From NCBI GenBank assembly GCA_030611765.1, contig JAUWPE010000012.1, positions 1 to 36,947 of the forward strand: a DNA stretch of 36,947 bases, in the 5' to 3' direction. Each line of letters opens with the position of its first letter. Within the stretch, counting starts at the first letter, position 1. This stretch comes from Candidatus Cloacimonadota bacterium. Lineage in GTDB: Bacteria; Cloacimonadota; Cloacimonadia; JGIOTU-2. Under the pieces are notes generated by a model. That model was given only the letters and a program-made list of their open reading frames with translations, was not told the DNA's origin and did not search any database. Positions 1-10,103 of this stretch are shown piece by piece. The position numbers were made by a program, and so were the translations under genes.

Positions 1-1268
1 TTCATATAGATTTCAATATCATTAGAATATAATGCGTTAACATTGCCATTCATGTCTATATAAAATCTATCAGCGAAATGCTTTTTACCAGAAACAATCT
101 TGCTTGGAATTTCATCCTTACTTGATGACATGTAAGTGAGATAGCTGTTTTCACCTAAAACATATATATGTGGTGTTATGTCTAGTTTGGAACTGCCAAA
201 CAATGTTCGGGAATAATTATTTGGCCATTCATATGTAGAACAAATAAAGGGGCATGTTTCAGGAGTGAAATAATCTCTTACAAAAAACGAAAGACTAGCT
301 GAATCCGGATCAACAATTCCTGCTTTGTCAACAGTTTTAACTACTATCTGCGTAATTTCAAAGGTACCATCTACAAATTTTTGGTTTACTTTAAGCTCAG
401 GTCGATCAATGCTATGATCATCATATTCTTTTTTTAATTCAAGGGAAGTAGGATCTGAAAAACCTCTTGTTGAATACCAATCAGTGGCGGATATCAACAT
501 ATCAATTCCAGCAAGAGGAATATCTAGAGTATCTGTTCCTAAGGTTTTATAATACTTCAAACGATATTTGAAATATGCTGCTTCAGATCCATACCCAAAT
601 GGATCGTCATCTTTTATAACGGTAAACTCGAAATTCAATGCTGTCCCAACACGAACTGTATCCAATTTTCCTTGAGAAGTTGATATACTAGTGCTTGGTA
701 CATCAGACCAACTTACAAAATATCTAATAGCTGATTTTATGCATTCTTCGCCGTAGTTATCCTTGCATTTTACTTCAAATTTGCCGAAATTTTTCTTATA
801 ATCGGAAGTATCTGTTGCAGTGAAATATACTGCGGTTTTTGGGAACCGTTCATCTAATGGTGTCCATATACCATATTCACCATTGGGTTGTAGGTGTAAA
901 ACCCATCCGGCTTCACTCACATGAACGCCATAGGATTGGTCATACAGCCAATCTTCACTTAAGCTGTCCCACGTTCCAATTCTGTAGGCAAAGGATTTCA
1001 CGACACCGTCAACATCCCAAGCTCTCCAAAATATTTCTTGATAAAAAAGTGAATCATAAATATCAGGATTAATGAGATCCCCGATCACATGGGACATAGC
1101 AGAATCAGTTTCGACACTGTCAGGTCGAGCAATTCCGCTATAATCCGAGATTTCAACATAAGGAGGAACATTAGGATTTAATGAACCTTTTCTACCGCAG
1201 CTTAGAACCGTTAAGACTGCAACTAATAATATAATTACCAAAATTAAAAGAGACCTATTCTTTAACAT
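1..1268 (-). CDS. Predicted lipoprotein, C-terminus runs off window (partial)
   Basis: Open minus frame from ATG at 1268 (MLKNRSLLILVIILLVAVLTVLSCGRKGS...) with signal peptide and lipobox-like LSC; checked in frame at both ends; not in the ORF track because it is open at the window edge. Confidence 0.75.
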   Translation of the reverse strand, partial: MLKNRSLLILVIILLVAVLTVLSCGRKGSLNPNVPPYVEISDYSGIARPDSVETDSAMSHVIGDLINPDIYDSLFYQEIFWRAWDVDGVVKSFAYRIGTWDSLSEDWLYDQSYGVHVSEAGWVLHLQPNGEYGIWTPLDERFPKTAVYFTATDTSDYKKNFGKFEVKCKDNYGEECIKSAIRYFVSWSDVPSTSISTSQGKLDTVRVGTALNFEFTVIKDDDPFGYGSEAAYFKYRLKYYKTLGTDTLDIPLAGIDMLISATDWYSTRGFSDPTSLELKKEYDDHSIDRPELKVNQKFVDGTFEITQIVVKTVDKAGIVDPDSASLSFFVRDYFTPETCPFICSTYEWPNNYSRTLFGSSKLDITPHIYVLGENSYLTYMSSSKDEIPSKIVSGKKHFADRFYIDMNGNVNALYSNDIEIYM

Positions 1269-1371
1269 TTATAAACCTCCGATCTTTGGACAAAGATTTT
1301 TTGTTAACATTTATAAGTCAATAAAAAAATTCATTTTTGAAATATTTTTCATAAATTTACACTTTTCAACA

Positions 1372-2238
1372 TTAAACATTGCCGGCTTCAACTACATTTT
1401 TTAGTAGTGAAGCTGTAGTGATCGTACCTATACCTCCAGGCACAGGAGTGACCGCTTGAACCGTTGAGAATACGTCCTGATAAAATACATCACCAACAAA
1501 AATATTTGTTTTTGCATCAGTATCATAGATCTCATTAATACCGACATCAATAACGATGGATTTACTTGAAATATATGTATGATCAACAAATCTTGGCTTT
1601 CCAATAGCTACGATAAGAATATCCGCTTCTTTCGATATTTCCTGAATATTTTTTGATCGGGAGTGACACAAAGTCACTGTGGCATTTGCACCGTCTTTTT
1701 TCTGAACCAGAAGATTGAACAGTGGAAGTCCTACAATTGAGCTTCTCCCAATAATAACAACCCGAGCTCCCTCCGTAGGAATTTTATAATAATGGAGCAA
1801 CTCCAAAACAGCAGAAGGCGTGCAAGGCACAAAGCATTTCTGTCCTAAGATCAGTTTGCCGGCATTCATGGGATGAAGACCATCGATATCCTTGCGGGAA
1901 TCAATATGAAGAACGATCTCGTTTTGGTCATATTGCTCCGGTAAGGGCAGTTGCAGCATGATGCCATGAATCTTAGGATTCTTATTCGCTTTCCGGATAC
2001 CATCAATGAGTTCTTCCTGAGGAATAAAGTCTTCATAAGTAATCACATCGACAAGCACTCCAATTTTCTTAGCTCTTCTCTGAATATTCTGAACATAATA
2101 TTCTGATGCAGGGTCGCTTCCTACCTTGAAGACACAGAGTCGTGGAATTATTCCTTTATCATATAGGATAGCTACTTTTTCATTAAGTTCCTGATAAATC
2201 GCTTTTGCCACCGGCTTTCCGTTTAAAATTCTTTCCAT
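1372..2238 (-). CDS. folD: Bifunctional methylenetetrahydrofolate dehydrogenase/cyclohydrolase
   Basis: 288 aa; YVQNIQRRAKKIG, GIMLQLPLPEQ, DGLHPMNAGKL, VVIIGRSSIVGLP, TPVPGGIGTITTA motifs. Confidence 0.95.
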   Translation of the reverse strand: MERILNGKPVAKAIYQELNEKVAILYDKGIIPRLCVFKVGSDPASEYYVQNIQRRAKKIGVLVDVITYEDFIPQEELIDGIRKANKNPKIHGIMLQLPLPEQYDQNEIVLHIDSRKDIDGLHPMNAGKLILGQKCFVPCTPSAVLELLHYYKIPTEGARVVIIGRSSIVGLPLFNLLVQKKDGANATVTLCHSRSKNIQEISKEADILIVAIGKPRFVDHTYISSKSIVIDVGINEIYDTDAKTNIFVGDVFYQDVFSTVQAVTPVPGGIGTITTASLLKNVVEAGNV

Positions 2239-2247
2239 AAATTTTCT

Positions 2248-3033
2248 CTATTCAGGTATACAGCTTCTCCTGATTCGCTGAATATCGAAAGCAGAGCCCT
2301 TTTCGTCAACCGAAATTATCACTCCATTGAGCATTAAATTTTCCTTTGCCGGATTAAATCGGTTTGGAATTTGAGTGAGAAATCTTTCAATCCCGTCTTT
2401 TCTTCGAAGTCCTATCACAGAATCATGAGGTCCTGTCATACCTGCATCAGTGATATATGCCGTGCCTTTTGTCAGGATTCTCTCGTCAGCGGTTTGCACA
2501 TGAGTATGAGATCCTATTAATGCTGAAATTCTACCATCAAGATACCACGCCATTGCCTGCTTTTCTGCAGTGGCTTCAGCATGAAAGTCAACTAAAACGA
2601 TCGGTTGTTCGGCTAAAAGTTTTTCCAGGTAAGCATCCATTGTTCGGAAAGGGCAGTCAACCGTTACTGTAAAAACCCTTCCCATCAAGCAGAGCACTAC
2701 TATCTTTTTTCCGTGAATTTCAATTTTGTAGATATCGTTACCCGGAACAACAGGTGGATAATTTATGGGCTTCAATATACGTTCTTCATTTGCAAGATGT
2801 ACAATTATTTCTTTCTTATCCCACAGGTGATTCCCGGAAGTGAGCACATCGACGCCGAGCTCGAACATTTCGTTTGCTGTGTCGGGAGTCATTCCAAGCC
2901 CGCCTGCAAGATTTTCGCCATTTGCGATAACAAGTTCAGGGGCAAACTCTTCTTTCAAATCCGGGAGCAGTTCCCTTACCGTTCTCCTGCCGGGTTTGCC
3001 AAAAATATCACCAATATAAAGTATTCGGATCAT
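2248..3033 (-). CDS. ymdB: YmdB/TIGR00282-type metallophosphoesterase
   Basis: 261 aa; IGDIFGKPGRRTV, NGENLAGGLGMT, TSGNHLWDKKE, DFHAEATAEKQAMAWYLDGR, GSHTHVQTADE; directly downstream of rny as in other bacteria. Confidence 0.9.
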   Translation of the reverse strand: MIRILYIGDIFGKPGRRTVRELLPDLKEEFAPELVIANGENLAGGLGMTPDTANEMFELGVDVLTSGNHLWDKKEIIVHLANEERILKPINYPPVVPGNDIYKIEIHGKKIVVLCLMGRVFTVTVDCPFRTMDAYLEKLLAEQPIVLVDFHAEATAEKQAMAWYLDGRISALIGSHTHVQTADERILTKGTAYITDAGMTGPHDSVIGLRRKDGIERFLTQIPNRFNPAKENLMLNGVIISVDEKGSAFDIQRIRRSCIPE

Positions 3034-4586
3034 TATTTTGCCAGCACTGTTTTGCGTATCTCCCTAATAACAGTTACTTTTATCTGTCCGGGATACTGTA
3101 ATTCATTTTCAATCTTTTTCGCTACGTCAGATGCAAGCAATTCTGCCTGCGCATCGTCAATAGTGTTATGCTCCACTATAATGCGTATCTCTCTACCTGC
3201 TTGTATTGCGAAACATTTATGAACACCTTCAAAGGAGTAGGCAATTTCTTCCAATTTTTCCAGTCGCTTGAGATATGATTCGAGTGTTTCTCTTCTTGCA
3301 CCAGGTCGTGCACCTGAGATGGCATCAGCAACTTGAACAAGTATTGCATAAACTGATTCCGGTTCTACTTCTTCGTGATGTGCTTCAATGGCATTGACGA
3401 TAATAGGCGGCAGTCCACTTCTTCTTGCAAGATCAGCTCCGATCATAGCATGAGAGCCATCAATTTCATGGTCAACTGCTTTTCCAATATCGTGTAGAAG
3501 TCCCATCTTGCGTGCAAGAGGTTGATCCAACCCTAGTTCAGCCGCAAGCATACCGCAGATCCATGCGCTTTCAATGCTGTGCTTGAGAATATTCTGTCCA
3601 TAACTTGTACGATATTTTAGACGTCCAATAATATTTCTCAGGTTGTCCGGAAGATCATGAATTGCAAGGTCAATGAGTGTTTTCTTACCAGTTTCCTCAA
3701 TGATCTTATTCACTTCTTTTTCTGTTTTTGCAATGATATCTTCAATCCTACCTGGGTGAATTCTTCCATCGGAAATAAGCTTCTCCAGGGAACGTTTTGC
3801 GATCTCTCTTCTCACCGGATCAAAGCTTGAGACTATGACCGCTTCCGGGGTATCATCAACAATGATCTCTACCCCTGAGCTGTTTTCAAAGGTGCGAATA
3901 TTACGACCTTCTCGCCCAATAATCCTGCCCTTCATTTCTTCGGATGGCAGGTCAACTACAGAGACTGTTGACTCTGTCACATAATCAACAGCGGTTCTTT
4001 GTACTGCATTTGCAATAATCTTTAATGACTCCTCTTCAGCTTCAGATATTGCTTTATCCACTATTGATTTTCTGAGCTTTGCTGCATCGATACGAGCTTC
4101 ATTTTCATATCTTTTAAGAAGCATTTCAATTGCCTGTTCCTTTTTTAGATTGGCAATCTCCATCAGTTTTCTTGCTTCCTGCTCAAGCATATTTTTCAAT
4201 TTAACTTCATCATCATCCAGTTTTACCTGTTTATTTTGAAGATGTCGCTCGCGGTCGGAAATGGATTGTTCTCTTCTGTCTAACTTGCTAAGCCGCTCAT
4301 CGATACTGCTTATTCTCTGATTGTAATTACCCTCGATTTTTCGGAGTTCCTTTTTCCTCTCCTCTATCTCCTTTTCTAAATTAGCTTTTCTTTTATACCA
4401 ATCCTCTTTTGCTTCAATTTCAGCTTCTTTTTTGATTACTTTTGATTCAAGTCTCGCCTCTTCTTTAATCTTTTTTGATTCGGCATGTGCTTGTTTGATC
4501 TTTTTGGTTGTAAGCAATCTGAAAGACAGCCAGCCAACGAACACCCCTACCACTACGCCAACTATTGGTAACAGTATATCGATCAT
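3033..4586 (-). CDS. rny: Ribonuclease Y
   Basis: 517 aa; N-terminal TM, long coiled coil, KH domain (GRIIGREGRNIRTFE), HD domain (LLHDIGKAVDHE). Confidence 0.96.
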   Translation of the reverse strand: MIDILLPIVGVVVGVFVGWLSFRLLTTKKIKQAHAESKKIKEEARLESKVIKKEAEIEAKEDWYKRKANLEKEIEERKKELRKIEGNYNQRISSIDERLSKLDRREQSISDRERHLQNKQVKLDDDEVKLKNMLEQEARKLMEIANLKKEQAIEMLLKRYENEARIDAAKLRKSIVDKAISEAEEESLKIIANAVQRTAVDYVTESTVSVVDLPSEEMKGRIIGREGRNIRTFENSSGVEIIVDDTPEAVIVSSFDPVRREIAKRSLEKLISDGRIHPGRIEDIIAKTEKEVNKIIEETGKKTLIDLAIHDLPDNLRNIIGRLKYRTSYGQNILKHSIESAWICGMLAAELGLDQPLARKMGLLHDIGKAVDHEIDGSHAMIGADLARRSGLPPIIVNAIEAHHEEVEPESVYAILVQVADAISGARPGARRETLESYLKRLEKLEEIAYSFEGVHKCFAIQAGREIRIIVEHNTIDDAQAELLASDVAKKIENELQYPGQIKVTVIREIRKTVLAK

Positions 4587-4599
4587 CTTTCTTCCTTTC

Positions 4600-4790
4600 C
4601 ATAATGAAACCTGCCCTTGCCGTGTAGCAATTCGTTTGAACTATTTTTCAAAAAGATGGGGATTCTATATGTACTTTACGAGTCCTACTGCGATGTAGGC
4701 ATTCATGCCATACACAATTGAACACCCTATAGTTCCTGTTTAGCACAAAACAAGATTGCCATCACGAACAGGGCAGGCTTACTGGAAAGA
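4600..4790 (-). ncRNA. ssrS: 6S RNA-like (ssrS) candidate
   Basis: Noncoding gap between zapA and rny; terminal stem CCTGCCCT (minus 4777-4770) with AGGGCAGG (minus 4617-4610); about 170-190 nt; imperfectly paired interior; downstream of zapA as in E. coli. Boundaries approximate. Confidence 0.65.
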
Positions 4791-4823
4791 ACAATAATTT
4801 ATATCAACACGTATAGAACAAAA

Positions 4824-5093
4824 TCACTCTTCGTCCAAGGAATTCAATAACTTTGAAATCCTTTGCACAAAACTTTCTAATTTCTCTTGTTCCTTCTGTT
4901 TTCTGAACATTTCTTCGACTATGTTGAGACCACACAAAATTGCAAGGTCATATCTTTTTTGGGGATTATACTCCTCTGACAGCTCGACTAGCTTTTTATC
5001 TAAAAAATGAGCATATTTTCGGATCTCGTCAGGATCTACATCACCTGCGATTGAATAGGTATCACCCAAAATGTCGACAGAAATATTATTCAT
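4824..5093 (-). CDS. zapA: Cell division protein ZapA
   Basis: 89 aa; NNISVDILGDTYSIAGDVDPDEIRKYAHFLDKKL..., typical ZapA N-terminus plus C-terminal coil. Confidence 0.85.
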   Translation of the reverse strand: MNNISVDILGDTYSIAGDVDPDEIRKYAHFLDKKLVELSEEYNPQKRYDLAILCGLNIVEEMFRKQKEQEKLESFVQRISKLLNSLDEE

Positions 5094-5104
5094 ATATTTA
5101 AAAT

Positions 5105-5470
5105 TTAATCATTGCTTCCAGCAGGCTGTGTCTCCGATTCTCCAATAATACTATCAATTTCATGGAGCATCGAACCCACTCTCGAATCAACTTCATTCGC
5201 CTGTTCTGTAAATTTTCTTATTCGCTCTTCTTTTTGAGCTAATGTGTTCTGCAAATCTTGGTTCTGCTCTTTGTAGCGATCCACAGCGTTCTGGAGTTCG
5301 CTTATGGTTTCCTGCGAATTCTCCGTATTATAGAACAGATCTTTATATTTATTATTGAGATTTTCATTTTCCTTCAAAACCTGAATGTATTTATCTTGTA
5401 AAATTTTATACCTCGAAATTAGATTCCTAATTTTCTCTTCGATCTTATCAAGCACATGCGTATCCATCAC
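5105..5470 (-). CDS. Small coiled-coil protein, possible cell-division accessory
   Basis: 121 aa, heptad-rich; between pheT and zapA; start overlaps pheT stop. Confidence 0.7.
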   Translation of the reverse strand: MMDTHVLDKIEEKIRNLISRYKILQDKYIQVLKENENLNNKYKDLFYNTENSQETISELQNAVDRYKEQNQDLQNTLAQKEERIRKFTEQANEVDSRVGSMLHEIDSIIGESETQPAGSND

Positions 5471-7869
5471 TTCTGCCTCAATTCTATTTGATGTTCATGT
5501 AATAATTTTTTTACAATGTTGTCAAATAATTTATCCACATATCTATCCGTTAGGGTTGAAATTTCCGACTGAAAAGTAATGTTGAAAGCCAGACTTCTGC
5601 ATCCCTGCTTTATCTGCCTGCCTGTATATACATCGAACAACTGTATGTCTTTTATAATGCTTGGCTCGACAGATTTTATTACTTGCTCGATCATTCCAAC
5701 TTCGATATCAGAAGGAGCAATAACTGCAATATCACGAAGCACCGGAGGATATTTCACGATCTCCCTGAAACGGATATCTTTTTCATTATATAATGGGATA
5801 ATGTTTGAAAGATCAATATCAAAAAGTAATACAGGTGCCTCAATTTCAAAAGATTTCAAAACATCATCTTTCACAATACCACAAGATCCAATTTTCTTTT
5901 CATCAAGAAAGATATCTGCCGCAGAATCCTTTTCATAATATGGTTGATGTGATACTTTGTAGGTGATATTCTTTGAGCAGTGTATTTTTGATAAAACTGA
6001 TTCTACAACGCCCTTTACATCATAAAATGACGCAGCTCTTTGCTTCTCTTTCCAATAGAATGGATCGAACTCTCCAACGATAACACCGGTTAAATAAGTG
6101 GGCTCGGCAAAAGTATCTTCTCTCTCTTTTAGATAAATCCTATTGAGTTCAAACAGTTTGAAATTCTCGAATTTATAAGAGAGATTCAAAGCTACATTTT
6201 TAAGAATATCAGGAATAAGGGTTGATCTCATTATTGAAAACTGCTCACCCATTGGATTGGTAAGCTCTACGACATTTCGACGGAAGTCATTCTCCGGAAT
6301 TTTCAGCGTATCAAGATCATCGGGACTTGCAAAGCTCATATTGTTCACCTCATAGAAACCAAGTGAGATAAGATGGTTTTTCGCGAGCCGGACAACCGTT
6401 CTTTTCTGCCTGTTGTCTATCCTGTTGATCCAGAAATGTGATTCTACATTATTATATCCATAGCATCGGGCGAGTTCTTCAATAATATCTATCTCACGCT
6501 CTATGTCAGGACGGAAGGTTGGGATCATTACTTTATAGGTATCTTCCGATGTCTTTTTGGTACCGAATTCAAAATTATTAAGATAATTTTCAACTTCATC
6601 GGCTGACATTTTTGCATTAAGGATACTATTTGTGCGTGATACACGAAGTGGTAAAACCTTTGGCTCGATCTTTTGAGGATAGCAATCAACAACTCCGCTT
6701 GATATTTCTCCACCGCCTGTGAGCTGTATAAGTTGTGCAGCCCTGTCAATAACTTCTATCAATCCATTTGGATCCATACCTCTTTCAAAACGGTAAGAGG
6801 AATCTGTCTGCAATCCGTATTCAAGTGCGGATGCACGAATATTTTTGGGATCAAAATATGCACACTCGATAACAACATCTTTCGTGTTATCGTTTATTGA
6901 ACTATCAAGTCCACCCATAATTCCGGCAAGTGCAAGTGGATGCTCTGTATCGGCGATAAGCAAATTTTCTGAATGCAGTTTGAGCTCAGTATCATCGAGA
7001 AGCATCATTTTTTCTTTATCTTTTGCAGTTCGTACAACGATAGTCTTATCTTTGATCTTTGTATAATCAAAAGCATGGAGGGGTTGACCATATTCGAGAA
7101 GTACATAATTTGTTACATCTACGATATTATTGATCGGACGAAGACCTGATGCGACCAATTTTCTTTGCATCCATGCAGGGGATGGCTGAACCGTAATCCC
7201 TTTTACCATTCGTGCACAATAACGAGGACATTTCTCCGCATCTTCTATAATAACTAAAATTTCATCCTTAGTTTTTACTTCAGATTCTTCAAAAGCAATT
7301 TCCGGATGTTCATATTCAGTATTGAGCATGACTGCGACTTCACGTGCCACACCTATCATACCAAGAAGGTCAGGTCTGTTCGGTGTTACCTCAACTTCAA
7401 TAATATGATCATTTATTCCCATTGCATCAGCAAAAGGAGTGCCTGGCTCAATGTCCTGCTTTATGATCATAATACCGGAATGTTCATCAGAAACACCCAA
7501 TTCTTTCTCCGAACATATCATACCAAAGGATTCTACTCCGCGAAGTTTTGCTTTCTTTATTTCGAAGTCACCAAGCTTTGCGCCTATCATCGCTACTGGA
7601 ACGAGGATATCCTTCACAACATTGGGAGCGCCGCAGATAATGCTCAGCGGTTCACTCTTACCAACATCAACCTTGCACAAACTCAGTTTGTCAGCATTGG
7701 GATGTTTTTCTACAGAAACAACTTTACCGATAACAATATTATCAAGTTTTTTCCCGGGCTGAACAACCTCTTCTACTTCAAGACCGAACATGGTGAGCTT
7801 TTCACAAAACTCATCAATATCCAAGTGTGTCGGAACTAATTTATTCAGCCAATTATAACTTATTTTCAT
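5467..7869 (-). CDS. pheT: Phenylalanyl-tRNA synthetase beta subunit
   Basis: 800 aa; N-terminal tRNA-binding domain, TPNRPDLLGMIGVAREVA, FERGMDPNGL, C-terminal FDX-ACB domain; adjacent to pheS. Confidence 0.97.
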   Translation of the reverse strand: MKISYNWLNKLVPTHLDIDEFCEKLTMFGLEVEEVVQPGKKLDNIVIGKVVSVEKHPNADKLSLCKVDVGKSEPLSIICGAPNVVKDILVPVAMIGAKLGDFEIKKAKLRGVESFGMICSEKELGVSDEHSGIMIIKQDIEPGTPFADAMGINDHIIEVEVTPNRPDLLGMIGVAREVAVMLNTEYEHPEIAFEESEVKTKDEILVIIEDAEKCPRYCARMVKGITVQPSPAWMQRKLVASGLRPINNIVDVTNYVLLEYGQPLHAFDYTKIKDKTIVVRTAKDKEKMMLLDDTELKLHSENLLIADTEHPLALAGIMGGLDSSINDNTKDVVIECAYFDPKNIRASALEYGLQTDSSYRFERGMDPNGLIEVIDRAAQLIQLTGGGEISSGVVDCYPQKIEPKVLPLRVSRTNSILNAKMSADEVENYLNNFEFGTKKTSEDTYKVMIPTFRPDIEREIDIIEELARCYGYNNVESHFWINRIDNRQKRTVVRLAKNHLISLGFYEVNNMSFASPDDLDTLKIPENDFRRNVVELTNPMGEQFSIMRSTLIPDILKNVALNLSYKFENFKLFELNRIYLKEREDTFAEPTYLTGVIVGEFDPFYWKEKQRAASFYDVKGVVESVLSKIHCSKNITYKVSHQPYYEKDSAADIFLDEKKIGSCGIVKDDVLKSFEIEAPVLLFDIDLSNIIPLYNEKDIRFREIVKYPPVLRDIAVIAPSDIEVGMIEQVIKSVEPSIIKDIQLFDVYTGRQIKQGCRSLAFNITFQSEISTLTDRYVDKLFDNIVKKLLHEHQIELRQK

Positions 7870-7894
7870 GATACTCTCTTAAATAAAAATGCAC

Positions 7895-8911
7895 TTATTG
7901 AAATTGCTTTAATATTCTCAGATCGTTGGTCACTAATTTCCTGATATCTGAGATACCATATCGAAGCATCGCGATACGTTCAATTCCTAAACCAAATGCA
8001 TATCCGGTATATTTTTCAGAATCGTAGCCCACTTCCTCGAGAACTGTCGGATCGACCATACCTGCACCACCCATTTCGAGCCAGCCGGAATTCTTGCAGA
8101 GCTTACAACCTTCCCCTTTGCAATTTATACAAAGAATATCGATCTCTGCACTTGGTTCTGTGAATGGAAAAAAGTGAGGACGAAATCGAGAGCGTGTATC
8201 TGCACTAAAAATTCTCTTAACAAATGAATCGAGCGATCCTTTCAGATCCGACATTGTGACACCCTCATCTACCATAAGTGCTTCAACTTGATGGAACACC
8301 GGCAAATGTGAGGGATCCATTTTATCAACGCGGTAACATCGTCCAGTAGATATGATCTTTAAAGGAGGTTTGAATTGTTCCATTACACGAATTTGCATTG
8401 GTGATGTCTGCGTACGCAAAAGCATACCACCTTTCAGATAGAACGTATCCTGAGGATTTCTTGCAGGATGCCAACTCGGAGTGTTCAGTGCATCGAAATT
8501 ATAATACTCGCTTTCAATCTCAGGTCCTTCTGCAACTTCAAATCCCAAACTGATAAAGATATCTTCAATCTCTTCCCAAATCTGATACAAAGGATGCTTT
8601 GCACCAATTGGGAGCGGTCTTCCGGGCATTGTGACATCTAAGCCCAAAGTTTTTAAGGCATCTGCCTTTTCATGAAGTTCAAGTTTCTTCTGTTCAATTA
8701 GTTGAGCTATTTCTTTCTTTACTATATTGAGAAATGCTCCCATCTGCGGACGTTTTTCTTTGGGAATAGTCCCGATCTTACTTAGAAGACCTGAAAGAGA
8801 ACTTTTTTTACCAAGATATTTAATTCGAAGCTCTTCCAGATTCTTATCTGATTCACAAGAAGGAATACTTCTTCTCGCTTCTTCTAAAATCTCTTGTATT
8901 TGTTCTTTCAC
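7895..8911 (-). CDS. pheS: Phenylalanyl-tRNA synthetase alpha subunit
   Basis: 338 aa; HPLYQIWEEIEDIFISLGFEVAEGPEIESEYYNFDALN, HPARNPQDTFYL, FGLGIERIAMLRYGI. Confidence 0.97.
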   Translation of the reverse strand: MKEQIQEILEEARRSIPSCESDKNLEELRIKYLGKKSSLSGLLSKIGTIPKEKRPQMGAFLNIVKKEIAQLIEQKKLELHEKADALKTLGLDVTMPGRPLPIGAKHPLYQIWEEIEDIFISLGFEVAEGPEIESEYYNFDALNTPSWHPARNPQDTFYLKGGMLLRTQTSPMQIRVMEQFKPPLKIISTGRCYRVDKMDPSHLPVFHQVEALMVDEGVTMSDLKGSLDSFVKRIFSADTRSRFRPHFFPFTEPSAEIDILCINCKGEGCKLCKNSGWLEMGGAGMVDPTVLEEVGYDSEKYTGYAFGLGIERIAMLRYGISDIRKLVTNDLRILKQFQ

Positions 8912-8917
8912 GATAGC

Positions 8918-9274
8918 TTATTTTCCCAATTTCTTTTTCACATTTTTTACAATTTTTTCAAAAGCTTCAGGATTGTTTATCGCAAGTTCAGATAACATTT
9001 TTCTATTGATCTCTATTTTCAATACCTTGAGACCGTTCATGAACTGGCTGTAGCTCAATCCATGCTCGTGCACAGCAGCGTTAATGCGAATGATCCACAA
9101 TCTTCTAAACTCTCTTTTACGGGTTTTTCTATCCCGATAGGCATATTGCCAGCCCCTCTCAACTGCCTCGCGTGCAGCACGATAGAGCTTTCTGCCACCT
9201 CTGTAACCTTTTGCCTCTTTGAGGATTTTCTTTCTTCTGTTTCTGGAAGCTACTTTATTTTTTGCTCTAGCCAT
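8918..9274 (-). CDS. rplT: 50S ribosomal protein L20
   Basis: 118 aa; [38 protein letters not shown]. Confidence 0.97.
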   Translation of the reverse strand: MARAKNKVASRNRRKKILKEAKGYRGGRKLYRAAREAVERGWQYAYRDRKTRKREFRRLWIIRINAAVHEHGLSYSQFMNGLKVLKIEINRKMLSELAINNPEAFEKIVKNVKKKLGK

Positions 9275-9299
9275 ACCAACTCCTTATAAAAATGTAATA

Positions 9300-9494
9300 T
9301 TATGATGCTAACATGTTCTTCACACGTTTTTCATCGGCTTTGGAAACATACCCACCCTTACGCAGGTTGGATTTTTGTTTGGATGATTTTTTTTCCATAA
9401 AATGACCGCGATTGGCTTTGTTTCTTTTTATCTTACCGCTCGCTGTCTTCTTAAAACGTTTGGCTGCTGCTCTTCTTGTTTTTAGCTTTGGCAT
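9300..9494 (-). CDS. rpmI: 50S ribosomal protein L35
   Basis: 64 aa; [31 protein letters not shown]. Confidence 0.97.
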   Translation of the reverse strand: MPKLKTRRAAAKRFKKTASGKIKRNKANRGHFMEKKSSKQKSNLRKGGYVSKADEKRVKNMLAS

Positions 9495-9534
9495 AATTAA
9501 AACTCCTTACTATGACTTTCCTTGCTATGATTCG

Positions 9535-10098
9535 CTAGCTTTGAATCTTTTTAGGTGACACGAAACCGATTAGGAAGCGACCTTCCATCCTTGGTTCTTG
9601 TTCAAAATCGCCACACTCTTCAAGTTCCTCTTGAATTCTTTTGATGAGTTCCCAGCCCAATTCTTTATGAGCCATTTCTCTTCCTCGGAACTGAATAGTG
9701 ACCTTGACTTTATTTCCTTTTTCCAGGAATTCTTTGATGTGCTTGACCTTAAAATTATAGTCATGCTCATCAGTTCTGGGACGGAATTTGACTTCCTTAA
9801 GCTGTGTCGATTGCTGTTTCTTTTTTGCTTCACGAGCTTTCTTGGACTCTTCAAAAATCAGTTTACTGTAATCGATTATCTTACAAACCGGTGGATTTGC
9901 TTTCGGTGCTATTTCCACAAGATCGAGTCCATACTCGCGAGCTTTATGAAGAGCATCTTGAGTCGAAACAATACCCAGAGCTTCCTTATCGGGACCAATC
10001 AAACGAACCTTTCTAGCAGTAATTCTTTCATTAATTCTTTTATCGTTTTTATAGCGTTCCCGCTGTTTCCAGGGTTTAAACCGTCTATTTATTGAGAT
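9535..10098 (-). CDS. infC: Translation initiation factor IF-3, predicted AUC start
   Basis: The ORF-track version (9535-10002, TTG) lacks the N-terminus. The frame continues upstream as ISINRRFKPWKQRERYKNDKRINERITARKVRLIGPDKEALGIV with no ATG/GTG/TTG; GGAGG sits 6 nt before ATC at 10098-10096. Confidence 0.9.
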   Translation of the reverse strand: MSINRRFKPWKQRERYKNDKRINERITARKVRLIGPDKEALGIVSTQDALHKAREYGLDLVEIAPKANPPVCKIIDYSKLIFEESKKAREAKKKQQSTQLKEVKFRPRTDEHDYNFKVKHIKEFLEKGNKVKVTIQFRGREMAHKELGWELIKRIQEELEECGDFEQEPRMEGRFLIGFVSPKKIQS

Positions 10099-10103
10099 TA
10101 GAT

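Noticed and set aside
7306-7839. Plus-strand ORFs antisense to pheT (177 aa and 107 aa)
   Set aside because: Overlap a strongly supported essential gene on the other strand; no recognisable domain or composition of a real protein.
9570-9854. 94-aa minus-strand ORF within infC in another frame
   Set aside because: Low-complexity Lys/Ser/Arg-rich overprint of infC; no evidence of coding.
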